Assembly: GCF_020410765.1 (NCBI RefSeq)
Contig: NZ_CP084541.1
Location: forward strand, 4,111,001 to 4,175,000
Source of the DNA: Streptomyces marincola
Lineage (GTDB): Bacteria > Actinomycetota > Actinomycetes > Streptomycetales > Streptomycetaceae
Length of the DNA stretch: 64,000 bases
Direction: 5' to 3'
Shown: positions 8,249 to 15,400 of the stretch, piece by piece
How positions within the stretch are numbered: the first letter of the stretch is position 1
How the letters are laid out: every line of letters begins with the position of its first letter
Position numbers and translations under genes: made by a program
The notes under the pieces: model-generated
Told to the model about the DNA's origin: nothing
Databases searched by the model: none
The model's input: the letters and a program-made list of their open reading frames with translations, nothing else

Positions 8249-9469
8249 ATGGCCGCCGGTGAGCTGACCCTCGACAACGCCCTGGTCTTCGACGGCTGGT
8301 CCGCCGAGCTGACCGAGACCTCGCTGTTCGTGCGCGACGGCGTCATCGCCGAGATCGGCCCCGCCGTCACCCGCGCGGAACGGGTCATCGACGCCAGGGG
8401 CCGCACCGTGGTACCCGGGCTGATCGACGCGCACTTCCACGCCTACGGCGTCTCCCTGAACAACCTGGAGTTCGACGCCGGGCCGCTCAGCTACCTCGCC
8501 CTGGCAGGCGCCCGCCGGCTGCGGCGGGCGCTGCACCGCGGCTTCACCACGGTCCGCGACGTGGCCGGCGGCGACCCCGGGCTCGCCCGGGCGGTGACCA
8601 CGGGGCTGATCGAAGCGCCGCGCTACCTCTACACCGGGCCCGCGCTCAGCCAGACCGGCGGGCACGGCGACGCCAGACCGGCCGAGCACGACATCTGCCT
8701 GCACGGCGGCCACATGAACGAGGTGGTGGACGGCGTGGACGACCTGCGGGTCGCGGTCCGCGAACGCTTCCGCCGCGGCGCCCACGCCATCAAGATCATG
8801 GCCTCGGGCGGCGTGGTGTCGCCCACCGACCCGATCCGGCCGGCGCAGTACTCCGCCGAGGAGATCGCGGCGGTCACCGCGGAGGCCGCGCGCCGCGGCT
8901 CCTACGTCGCCGCGCACGCCTACTCGCCCGAGGCGATCAGGCACGCCGTGCTGAACGGCGTGCGTTCGGTCGAGCACGGCAACCTGCTGGACGAGCCCAC
9001 CGCCGCACTGCTCGCCGAGCACGGCGCGTACCTGGTGCCGACGCTGGCGGCCTACGACGCGATGAACCGCAGGGGCGACGAGGTCGGCCTGCCCGCCGCG
9101 GGCAGGGCGAAGAACGCCGAAGTCCTCGACGCCGGGCGGGTGGCGGTCGAACGCGCCCACGCGGCCGGGGTGCCGGTGGGCTTCGGCAGCGACCTCATGG
9201 GCGATCTGGAGAACGACCAGCTCATCGGGCTCCGCCTCCAGGCCGAGGCGTCCGGCACGCTGGCCGCGCTGCGCTCGGCGACCTCGGTCAACGCCCGCCT
9301 GATCGGCCGGGACGACCTCGGCCGGATCGCCGTCGGCGCCCGCGCCGACCTGCTGCTGCTCGACGCCGACCCGGTGTGCGATCCCGCGGCGCTGTGGGAC
9401 ACCGCGAGACCCCGCCTGGTCATCCGCGCCGGTACGCCGGTACCCGAGGACGGCCGGGTACTCGCCTGA
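8249..9469 (+). CDS. Metal-dependent amidohydrolase (imidazolonepropionase/prolidase-like)
   Basis: A 406-residue amidohydrolase-superfamily enzyme with the full set of metal and catalytic residues: HFH (His62, His64), Lys182 in IKIMASGG (position of the bridging carboxylated Lys), His223 in AAHAYS, His243 in VEHGN, and Asp315 in GFGSD. The N- and C-terminal parts (DNALVFDG, VGARADLLLLDADP) form the usual small beta-sandwich. It starts nine bases after hyuB and is the last gene of the operon. It probably hydrolyses a linear or cyclic amide produced or imported by the upstream proteins. The exact bond is unknown. It ends 50 bases inside a possible reverse-strand small gene. Confidence 0.88.
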   Translation: MAAGELTLDNALVFDGWSAELTETSLFVRDGVIAEIGPAVTRAERVIDARGRTVVPGLIDAHFHAYGVSLNNLEFDAGPLSYLALAGARRLRRALHRGFTTVRDVAGGDPGLARAVTTGLIEAPRYLYTGPALSQTGGHGDARPAEHDICLHGGHMNEVVDGVDDLRVAVRERFRRGAHAIKIMASGGVVSPTDPIRPAQYSAEEIAAVTAEAARRGSYVAAHAYSPEAIRHAVLNGVRSVEHGNLLDEPTAALLAEHGAYLVPTLAAYDAMNRRGDEVGLPAAGRAKNAEVLDAGRVAVERAHAAGVPVGFGSDLMGDLENDQLIGLRLQAEASGTLAALRSATSVNARLIGRDDLGRIAVGARADLLLLDADPVCDPAALWDTARPRLVIRAGTPVPEDGRVLA

Positions 9470-9785
9470 GCCCGCCGTTCCTTGAGCGACTTGAGGCGGC
9501 GCCGCGCGAGAACGCCGGGCTCCACGCGCGACTGGTCGCCGGGGCCCGCGAGTCCGGGGCCCAGGGCGAGCCGGATGAGCACGGCTCGCGCGCGGCAGCC
9601 TGACCGGGGCCAGGCGGTCCGTGCGGGCGCTCGTTCCCCAGGAACTCGGGGCGGGCCACGCTGCTGACCTGAAGAACCGTCTCGCAAACCGAATGGAGTG
9701 CGGAAGAGGGGGCCGATCTGAGGGCCACGAGCACGACGACGACCATCAGCAGAATCTGAACCGTCGTGGCGGTGTACTTATCCAC
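9420..9785 (-). CDS. Possible small reverse-strand protein with one hydrophobic helix
   Basis: Candidate 121-residue frame from a GTG at 9785 with a near-perfect ribosome site (AGGAGGTGAAAGCA, seven-base gap). It begins MDKYTATTVQ and continues into a hydrophobic run (ILLMVVVVLVAL, residues 12-23) that could be a membrane anchor. The rest is proline- and arginine-rich without a recognised domain, and its last 50 bases overlap the 3' end of the convergent amidohydrolase gene. The strong ribosome site and the hairpin just upstream are the main arguments. The C-terminal part may be frameshifted, since another reverse-strand frame also looks peptide-like here. No function can be proposed. Confidence 0.35.
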   Translation of the reverse strand: MDKYTATTVQILLMVVVVLVALRSAPSSALHSVCETVLQVSSVARPEFLGNERPHGPPGPGQAAAREPCSSGSPWAPDSRAPATSRAWSPAFSRGAASSRSRNGGLRRVPGRPRVPAYRRG

Positions 9786-9803
9786 TGCTTTCACCTCCTG
9801 TCT

Positions 9804-9837
9804 CCGTCCCGGTCGACTTGGTTGTCGACCGGGACGG
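9804..9837. terminator. Perfect 14-bp hairpin
   Basis: CCGTCCCGGTCGAC and its exact complement flank a six-base loop TTGGTT. It lies 19 bases before the GTG at 9785, so on the minus strand it sits just ahead of that ribosome site. It could be a terminator for the membrane-protein gene at 10096-10734 or a leader hairpin controlling the small gene. There is no U-tract, which is common for Streptomyces terminators. Confidence 0.5.
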
Positions 9838-10095
9838 CCCCCGGGAGGTGTCAGTGTGCACGCGCGAGGGCGTCGTGCTCCTCGAGTCTCCCATGCTCGA
9901 AATACCTGCAACAAGGCGGCGGCCGGGCGGTGTTCGGTGACGAGTTCCGAGCAGGTCGCCACCCTGGCGACATTCGGCACGCGGCACTCGCGGTCGGTCA
10001 CAACCTCGCAGACCACGAGGGTGTCGAGCGGAGTCGCGCCGCCGGGACGGACCGCGGTGTTCTCGAGTGGGCCACGGCGCTGCCCACCGTTCCGG
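9838..10095. other. Short gap without a recognisable gene
   Basis: Together with the hairpin this makes a stretch of about 310 bases free of convincing coding sequence. Open frames here have no ribosome site or domain-like composition. Confidence 0.5.
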
Positions 10096-10734
10096 TCAGC
10101 GGCAGGCGCCGGAGTCGGCGGTAGCCGCGAGGGAGTGGAAGGGCGCGGAAGCGACCTGGTCTGCGTCAGCGCCGAACGGCACGATGATCGCTTGCTCATC
10201 GCCGGTGACGCGGATGCAGTGCGCCTCGTCGCCGCCGCTTGTCTCGACCGTGTACTCTTCGTCGCCGACGTGACGCACCGTCAGGTCAAGGCTTTCATCT
10301 GCTTCGGCTACGGCTGCACGGACCTGGTCTCGGTAGAGGCCGGCTACTTCTGTACCCAGTTCGTCCTCCATGACCATGTTGCTGTCGAGGTTCGCGACGG
10401 CCTCGTCCACAGCCTGACCCACCTTACTGGCGGTAGTTTCGAACGCGCCGTTCCGATTGCCGGCGGCGACGCCGAGGCCGATCAGCACGACGGCCAGCAC
10501 GACGGCCACGGCCCGATGCGCGGCTACAGCGGCGTCAGAGGGCTCATGAGCAGCCGGGTGCGCGTACGCCCACGCTCGCACGGCCCAGAACAGGCGTCGG
10601 CCGCCGATGACGGCCTCGACTATCACCAGGGCCGCCAGGCCCCAGAGCACGATGACGACAAGCACGATCAGCCCCCTGAGATGCGTGACTTCACACTCGT
10701 ACCGGGCGCTGAACCGCGGCGGCCCGAACGGCAC
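10096..10734 (-). CDS. Two-TM membrane protein of unknown function
   Basis: A reverse-strand frame of up to 212 residues. It shows two hydrophobic segments (LIVLVVIVLWGLAALVIVEAV near 24-44 and AVAVVLAVVLIGLGVAAG near 75-92), followed by an acidic soluble C-terminal domain of about 120 residues that probably lies outside the membrane. Starts: GTG at 10734 gives the longest form, after GGTGGGGACC. GTG at 10665 has the better site (AGGGGG, six bases upstream) but would remove only the first 23 residues. A TATACT at about 10763-10768 on this strand could be the -10. No family recognised. It stands alone between the hydantoinase block and a decayed gene. Confidence 0.6.
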   Translation of the reverse strand: MPFGPPRFSARYECEVTHLRGLIVLVVIVLWGLAALVIVEAVIGGRRLFWAVRAWAYAHPAAHEPSDAAVAAHRAVAVVLAVVLIGLGVAAGNRNGAFETTASKVGQAVDEAVANLDSNMVMEDELGTEVAGLYRDQVRAAVAEADESLDLTVRHVGDEEYTVETSGGDEAHCIRVTGDEQAIIVPFGADADQVASAPFHSLAATADSGACR

Positions 10735-10808
10735 GGATGGTCCCCACCAACACGTAACCCTCAGTATACGCTTACCCCTCCGGATGTAATCATCGAGGTC
10801 GCGAACGA

Positions 10809-11020
10809 GTGAAAGAGCTCACCGAGCTCCTCGAACTCGCCGACGCCGAGCTCAAGGAGGCCGCTCGCTCCGCCGACCTTCTCTCCTGGCGCTGGACGAG
10901 GCCGAACGCGAGCGATCTGCGGCTGACGAGCTGCGCCGCCGTTTGATGGCCGCCGGCCGCTACCAGGACACCGCCGTGACCGAGACAGTCGGCGTGCCGG
11001 CCGACTTCGAGGGACTGTAG
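10809..11020 (+). pseudogene. Frameshifted small coiled-coil protein gene
   Basis: From the GTG at 10809 the first frame reads VKELTELLELADAELKEA, a clean amphipathic helix, then becomes random after about residue 28 and stops. From about 10890 a second frame continues as LDEAERERSAADELRRRLMA and ends with the TAG at 11018-11020 after VGVPADFEGL. Joined, they give a roughly 70-residue helical protein, so a single indel near 10885-10895 has broken the gene. Small helical proteins of this kind are common in actinomycete accessory DNA. No function is known. Confidence 0.45.
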
Positions 11021-11376
11021 GACCAGCTACCCGTCTTCACTCACCTGTTGGTGAGCGCCGACAGAGGAACCGCCTTGCGCTTGGATGAAGAGGCTCGCGG
11101 GCGCGTCTGGGCAGCGAAATCCGAAGAACGCATCTTTCCCGTGCCCGCGTCGGTGAGTACAACCCGAAGTGCCACGGCCTCGGCGTATGCAGCGAAGCGC
11201 GAGCTCCTACAGTCGGGCCGCTGTCGGCTCGCTCGCGCCCGGCGCCGGCGGCCCTCCACTTCGGCGACGTGACCACCGACCAAGCGGAAGGCCCCCTCGC
11301 CCGCGGTGATCGTGGCGTACGGTAGCCTGCCGCTCACGGGCCGAGTCGACGGCTCGTCAGTCCACTGGGGGGTGGC
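11021..11376. other. Intergenic stretch, no gene recognised
   Basis: 356 bases between the decayed small gene and the lipoprotein-like gene at 11377. Short frames exist on both strands but none has a ribosome site or protein-like composition. It presumably carries the promoter for 11377; no clear -35/-10 pair was identified. Confidence 0.5.
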
Positions 11377-12372
11377 ATGAGGCGCATGCGGCGGCGGACG
11401 ATAGTCGGCTTGGCGGCTCTTGGGCTCGTGGGAGCCGCGGCAGCCGTACTGCCCGCGATGCTGGAGGACCCGGATCCGCTGGGGGATCGTTGTCGCGGCA
11501 CGCTTCCGGTGGAGAAGGCTGGCGAGGTGCTGGGCGCGAGCCCGAGCGACCTCGGCGTGGCGGACGGCAGCCGTGATCCGATGCTCGCCCGGAGTGTCAA
11601 TTACTGGTGTACCGTCCAGGAACACGGTGTCGACCCGCACGACGTGCCGTCGTTGTCCATCGACGTCACGGACGTGTTCCAGGACCCGGGCCTGGACCCG
11701 TCGAGTGCGGACACCGCTCCGCTGGGACACGGCTGGATCGGCTCGCACCGCACCGGCCACACCACCATGCTGCTGTCCTGCCCTGGCACCGTGAGCGGGG
11801 GCGGCCTTCTGGTGCACGTCGAGCACCATCCGGTGAGCATGTCGCGGTCGGAGCTCGATGCCCCGCCGGACGAGGAGGATGTGCGGTTCGCCGCAGTGGC
11901 GGCCGATATCGCGACCGCGGTGGGTGAGGAATGGAACTGCACCGGCGCGCCGGGGCGGAGGCCTACGACGCTGGAGTCCAGCAGCACAAGTCGCCGCCCG
12001 CCCGCGGAGGCGTCGGGGACATGCGCGGGTCTGCCTGCCGAGCAGCTGGTCGACGCCGGCGTCACCGCCGTCACCGAAGGGCCCGCGGGCCAGGGCATCG
12101 CCGAGACCTGCCGACTCCACCTGGGCGACGATGTCATCGACCTGCACGCGGCCTACGGCCCCATCGACCACCCATGGGGGCGGAGTGAGCCGCCGCTCGA
12201 CTCGGCCACAGCCACCTGCCCCAGCCCGCTGAACTCCGCGCGTTACGTCGCCACGAGCCGGGACGAGCAGATTTCCGACTGGCTGTCCGACACCCTCGAC
12301 GCCTTCGCGGTGGCGTCAGCCGAACGCCACGACTGCGACATCCCCGAGATACGCGCCACTGCGCCCAGGTAG
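11377..12372 (+). CDS. Membrane-anchored or secreted protein of unknown function
   Basis: A 331-residue protein starting at ATG 11377 with GGGGGGTGG just upstream. The N-terminus MRRMRRRTIVGLAALGLVG is a basic-then-hydrophobic signal or anchor, so the rest is extracytoplasmic. The mature part contains several Cys (DRCRGTLP, WCTVQE, LSCPGT, EWNCTG, GTCAGLP, ETCRLHL, ATCPSP, HDCDIP), consistent with disulfides outside the cell. Two similar halves are suggested by the repeated pattern of a Cys followed by a short acidic helix. It faces a second membrane-anchored protein (12448-13608) of similar style. No enzymatic motif and no known family recognised. Confidence 0.7.
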   Translation: MRRMRRRTIVGLAALGLVGAAAAVLPAMLEDPDPLGDRCRGTLPVEKAGEVLGASPSDLGVADGSRDPMLARSVNYWCTVQEHGVDPHDVPSLSIDVTDVFQDPGLDPSSADTAPLGHGWIGSHRTGHTTMLLSCPGTVSGGGLLVHVEHHPVSMSRSELDAPPDEEDVRFAAVAADIATAVGEEWNCTGAPGRRPTTLESSSTSRRPPAEASGTCAGLPAEQLVDAGVTAVTEGPAGQGIAETCRLHLGDDVIDLHAAYGPIDHPWGRSEPPLDSATATCPSPLNSARYVATSRDEQISDWLSDTLDAFAVASAERHDCDIPEIRATAPR

Positions 12373-12447
12373 GAGCCGGCGTCGCGGAAGGCGGCCGGCC
12401 CGGCCGGTGACGTCGTCGCGTGCGCGGGGCTGCGCGAGCCGTCGCGT

Positions 12448-13608
12448 TCAGCGCCTCGGCGGCTCCGGCAGGTCGAGGCGGACAGGACCGCACCCAAGGC
12501 GTGCGCCCTCCCCGGTGACGTAGCCGGGAAGGAGTGCCCGAACCTGGTCGATGTCCCCGTGTTCGTGCCTGACGAGAAACACCGCTTCGCGGCTGCGGTT
12601 GTGCTGTCCTTCGGGGCAGGGGACGCGGATGTAGGCGCGCTGGGGGGTGATCTGTCCGTGGCCCTCAAGCCGACGGCCGGCATCGAACGTCTCGCCGTCG
12701 CCGTAGTCCCCGGGCGGCGGCAGCAGTTCCAGCAGGGCTGGGTCGGTCAGGGTCGTCAGCCGGAAGCGCGGGTTGCCGAAGTCGGAGCCGACCTCGCAGG
12801 TGCGCAGGCCGGCGTCGTCGTTGGCCGTGAGGCGTTCGAGCCCCGGCACGAAATCGGGATGCGACTCGGGCCGGTTCAGACCCTCGATGCCGCACAGGGC
12901 GCCGGGGTCGAGTTCCCGCTCCGCGGGCAGGTCGGGCAGGTCGGCCGGTGAGGTGTCCGGGGCGTCGCAGCCCCACGCGCGCATCGCGGCATCGGCGACG
13001 TCGGAGACCGCGCGGGCCATCAGGTCGCGCTGCTCCGTGCTGGTGGGCTCCTGCCGCCACATGCCCCGGGTGATGTCCACGACGGCCGGGCCCAACGTAT
13101 TGCCCACGCAGGTGGACGGGATGCTCTGCCACGCCTCCGACGTGGCGGCCATGCCCACGCCGTCGCCGGGGCTTCGCCAGACCGTCATCTCCGGCCGTAT
13201 GAAGTCGTGCATCCAGTCCAGCGGATCGAGCATGCCCGCGATGTCGCGGTCATCCCCGGGGGCATGCACCCGGATGTGCACGTCCATCCTGCCGCGCAGC
13301 GTGCACCGGGCGTCGACAGGAGTCACGGACGGCTCGGTCTCGTGCGCCTGCACGTCGCCTCCGCCGACGAGCGCCTCGGCGTCCTCGCGGTCGATCGCGC
13401 CCCAGCACACCCGCTCATCCCCCCAGGGGAGCGCACCGGTGCTCCAGGCTGTCGCGCCGCTCCCGACCAGCACACCGGCCAGTACGGCCGCCGCCCACGG
13501 CGCCGCCCGGCGCAGCGGGATCCGCCATCTCCCGGCCCGCTGCTGAACAGGTTCCGGAGGGGGCGTTGCGGTGGGCGACTCGCCCCCGGCCTCGGCACCC
13601 GAAGTCAT
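12448..13608 (-). CDS. Membrane-anchored extracytoplasmic protein of unknown function
   Basis: A 386-residue reverse-strand protein. The first 35 residues are a proline-rich cytoplasmic tail, followed by one membrane span (AAPWAAAVLAGVLVGSGATAW, about 34-54) and a large external domain with Cys in VCWGAID, RCTLRG, TCVGNT, WGCDAP, ALCGIE, RTCEVG and VPCPEG. Like the neighbour at 11377-12372 it looks built from two related halves each opening with a Cys motif (VCWGAIDREDAEALVGG; ALCGIEGLNRPES). The two genes converge and may be diverged paralogues. Possibly a cell-surface sensor or modulator; there is no evidence for a partner. The start at 13608 lacks a strong ribosome site. Confidence 0.68.
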   Translation of the reverse strand: MTSGAEAGGESPTATPPPEPVQQRAGRWRIPLRRAAPWAAAVLAGVLVGSGATAWSTGALPWGDERVCWGAIDREDAEALVGGGDVQAHETEPSVTPVDARCTLRGRMDVHIRVHAPGDDRDIAGMLDPLDWMHDFIRPEMTVWRSPGDGVGMAATSEAWQSIPSTCVGNTLGPAVVDITRGMWRQEPTSTEQRDLMARAVSDVADAAMRAWGCDAPDTSPADLPDLPAERELDPGALCGIEGLNRPESHPDFVPGLERLTANDDAGLRTCEVGSDFGNPRFRLTTLTDPALLELLPPPGDYGDGETFDAGRRLEGHGQITPQRAYIRVPCPEGQHNRSREAVFLVRHEHGDIDQVRALLPGYVTGEGARLGCGPVRLDLPEPPRR

Positions 13609-14042
13609 GACTCCCCCTTGTCATCGCCCCGTTACCGTGATGATGGTATCCCTTGCGTGCCCGGCCGGCTCGACAGGTGTCCCCGAACGTAGTCGGCTGA
13701 GCCGGTACTTCGCGTGGACGATTGTGGCGGCCGCAAGCCGGCCGCACGAGCACTCGACCTGCGGGGCGCGTCCGCCTTCCTCGCCACAACCCGCTTGGCC
13801 TGTCCCGCACGATGGCCAGTCTCCGAAACCTGGCCATCGGCCGCCATCGGCACGCACCGGCGACGACACAGAGCCACCCTTTTTGCAGTTCCGGAAGAAC
13901 CGCTTTCTCCCGCGAGGGCCGGTCAGTAGGCTGTGGCGGTAATTCGTCGACATCCATGTCTCTCGGCCTTACTCTTCCACGGCGGAGCGGATGGGTGCGC
14001 CCGCGAGGTTGTACCGGCATTGCGGGAGTCAGGGGGTGTGGG
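13609..14042. other. Non-coding stretch before the kinase gene
   Basis: 434 bases without a convincing gene. The kinase frame is open far upstream of 14043, but the translated upstream part is low-complexity Arg/Ser/Gly sequence and is rejected. A candidate promoter is listed separately at 13927-13932. Confidence 0.5.
13927..13932 (+). promoter_or_regulatory. Possible -10 element (TAGGCT) for the kinase gene
   Basis: TAGGCT is a frequent Streptomyces -10 form and lies about 110 bases before the chosen kinase start. No good -35 is visible upstream, so this is a weak call. Confidence 0.25.
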
Positions 14043-15239
14043 GTGAACGGCACGACTGTGCCGTCGCGGATCGGTCCGTACCTCGTCGAGCGGCGGCTCG
14101 GTGCAGGGGGGATGGGAGAGGTCTACCTCGCCTACTCGGTCGCCGGGGAACCGGTCGCTGTGAAGGTGATCCGACCCGACCGTACGGATCCGCACACGCG
14201 CGCCCGGTTCGAACGCGAAGCGGCGATCGCGCGTACGATCTCGGGCACGGGCCGCGTGGCCCGTTTCATTGAGGCGGACCCGTTCGCCGAGCAGCCGTGG
14301 CTGGCCATGGACTACGTCCCCGGCCGCCCTCTCTCCGATGTCGTGCAGGACCAAGGTGCGCTGTCCGCGCCACTCGTGGCGAGCCTTGGTGCGCTGCTGG
14401 CTGAAGGACTTGCCGCGGTGCACTCAGCGGGCCTGGTGCATCGCGACCTGAAGGCGCAGAACGTCGTTCTCGGGAACTTCGGCCCGGTGATCATCGACTT
14501 CGGACTCGGTGCCTTCGTCGGGGCATCCAAGGGGTCGCTCACGCAGGCCGGCGTGGTCATCGGCACCGTTCGCTGCATGCCGCCCGAGCAGGCCCTGGGC
14601 GAGCTGGGTGTGACGCAGGCTGCCGACGTGTACGGCCTGGGCACCGTACTGCTGTACGCGGCAACCGGGCACTACCCGTACGACGGCGCCCGGTGGGAGG
14701 CGGTTGCCGCGCAGGTGGTCAACCCTGAGATCAGCCCCGATCTGTCCGGGCTGCCCGATGGACTGATGCCTATCGTGAAGGCCATGCTGGCGCACAAGGC
14801 GGACGAACGCCCCTCCCTGGAGGAGGTGACCCGGCAGTGTGCCGACCTCATGCGCCTCTTGGGTACGAGTCCGGCTCGTGCACGGCGCGCCCTGATCCAG
14901 GAGACGACTGCGCAGGACCACCCCACGATGGTGCAGCCACAGCCTGACGCGCCGATGCTGGATCGGCTCGACTCCCTTGAGAGGCTGCTGCGCGAGGAGT
15001 CGGCCTTTTCCGGAAGGGAAACCCCAGACCAGCCACCCGGCGGAGAATCCGGTCAGGGAAACACGGCCGAGAGTTCACTTCCGGCCGTACTCGTGTCCGC
15101 GCAGCGGCCTGAGCCCGGGACCGGCAGCCCGGCCGAGTCCGGACAGCGAAGGGAGCGTCCCCCCGCTTCCCTGCGGGTCGCGGAGAAGTTGCGCGCGCGC
15201 TACGCGGCGGGGCCGACGCTCACCTGGCCGAAGCGCTGA
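14043..15239 (+). CDS. Soluble eukaryotic-like Ser/Thr protein kinase
   Basis: A 398-residue Hanks-type kinase. The GTG at 14043 is preceded by AGGGGG at a six-base gap and puts the kinase domain at the very N-terminus. Motifs: glycine loop LGAGGMGEVY (19-28), VAVKVI with the ATP-binding Lys near 41, HRDLKAQNVV (catalytic loop near 133), DFGLG (near 152) and the MPPEQ activation-segment end. After about residue 275 comes a polar tail with a short helical patch (LDRLDSLERLLREE) and no membrane span, unlike PknB receptors. It lies 161 bases ahead of the DISARM-like helicase operon on the same strand. Kinases also occur in the BREX type 2/Pgl system, so a regulatory or abortive role in defence is plausible but unproven. 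Confidence 0.85.
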   Translation: MNGTTVPSRIGPYLVERRLGAGGMGEVYLAYSVAGEPVAVKVIRPDRTDPHTRARFEREAAIARTISGTGRVARFIEADPFAEQPWLAMDYVPGRPLSDVVQDQGALSAPLVASLGALLAEGLAAVHSAGLVHRDLKAQNVVLGNFGPVIIDFGLGAFVGASKGSLTQAGVVIGTVRCMPPEQALGELGVTQAADVYGLGTVLLYAATGHYPYDGARWEAVAAQVVNPEISPDLSGLPDGLMPIVKAMLAHKADERPSLEEVTRQCADLMRLLGTSPARARRALIQETTAQDHPTMVQPQPDAPMLDRLDSLERLLREESAFSGRETPDQPPGGESGQGNTAESSLPAVLVSAQRPEPGTGSPAESGQRRERPPASLRVAEKLRARYAAGPTLTWPKR

Positions 15240-15400
15240 GCCGCTGCCATCCTTCCGTCGGCAACGCCGGTCGGGGGCGGTGCAGGGGGCGAGAAACACC
15301 ACCCCGCATCTCGCCGGCAACCGCCTCATCAGTTGGCCACTTCAGGCCCTGCACGAGCACACTGCACACCACGAGCACTCAGTCCACAGAGGAGCACCAC

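Noticed and set aside
9838..9987. A short minus-strand Ser/Thr/Arg-rich frame overlapping the hairpin
   Set aside because: Low-complexity peptide without a ribosome site.
13722..14042. N-terminal extension of the kinase by 107 residues
   Set aside because: Translation is Arg/Ser/Gly-rich nonsense, while the GTG at 14043 has a good ribosome site and places the kinase domain at the N-terminus as usual.
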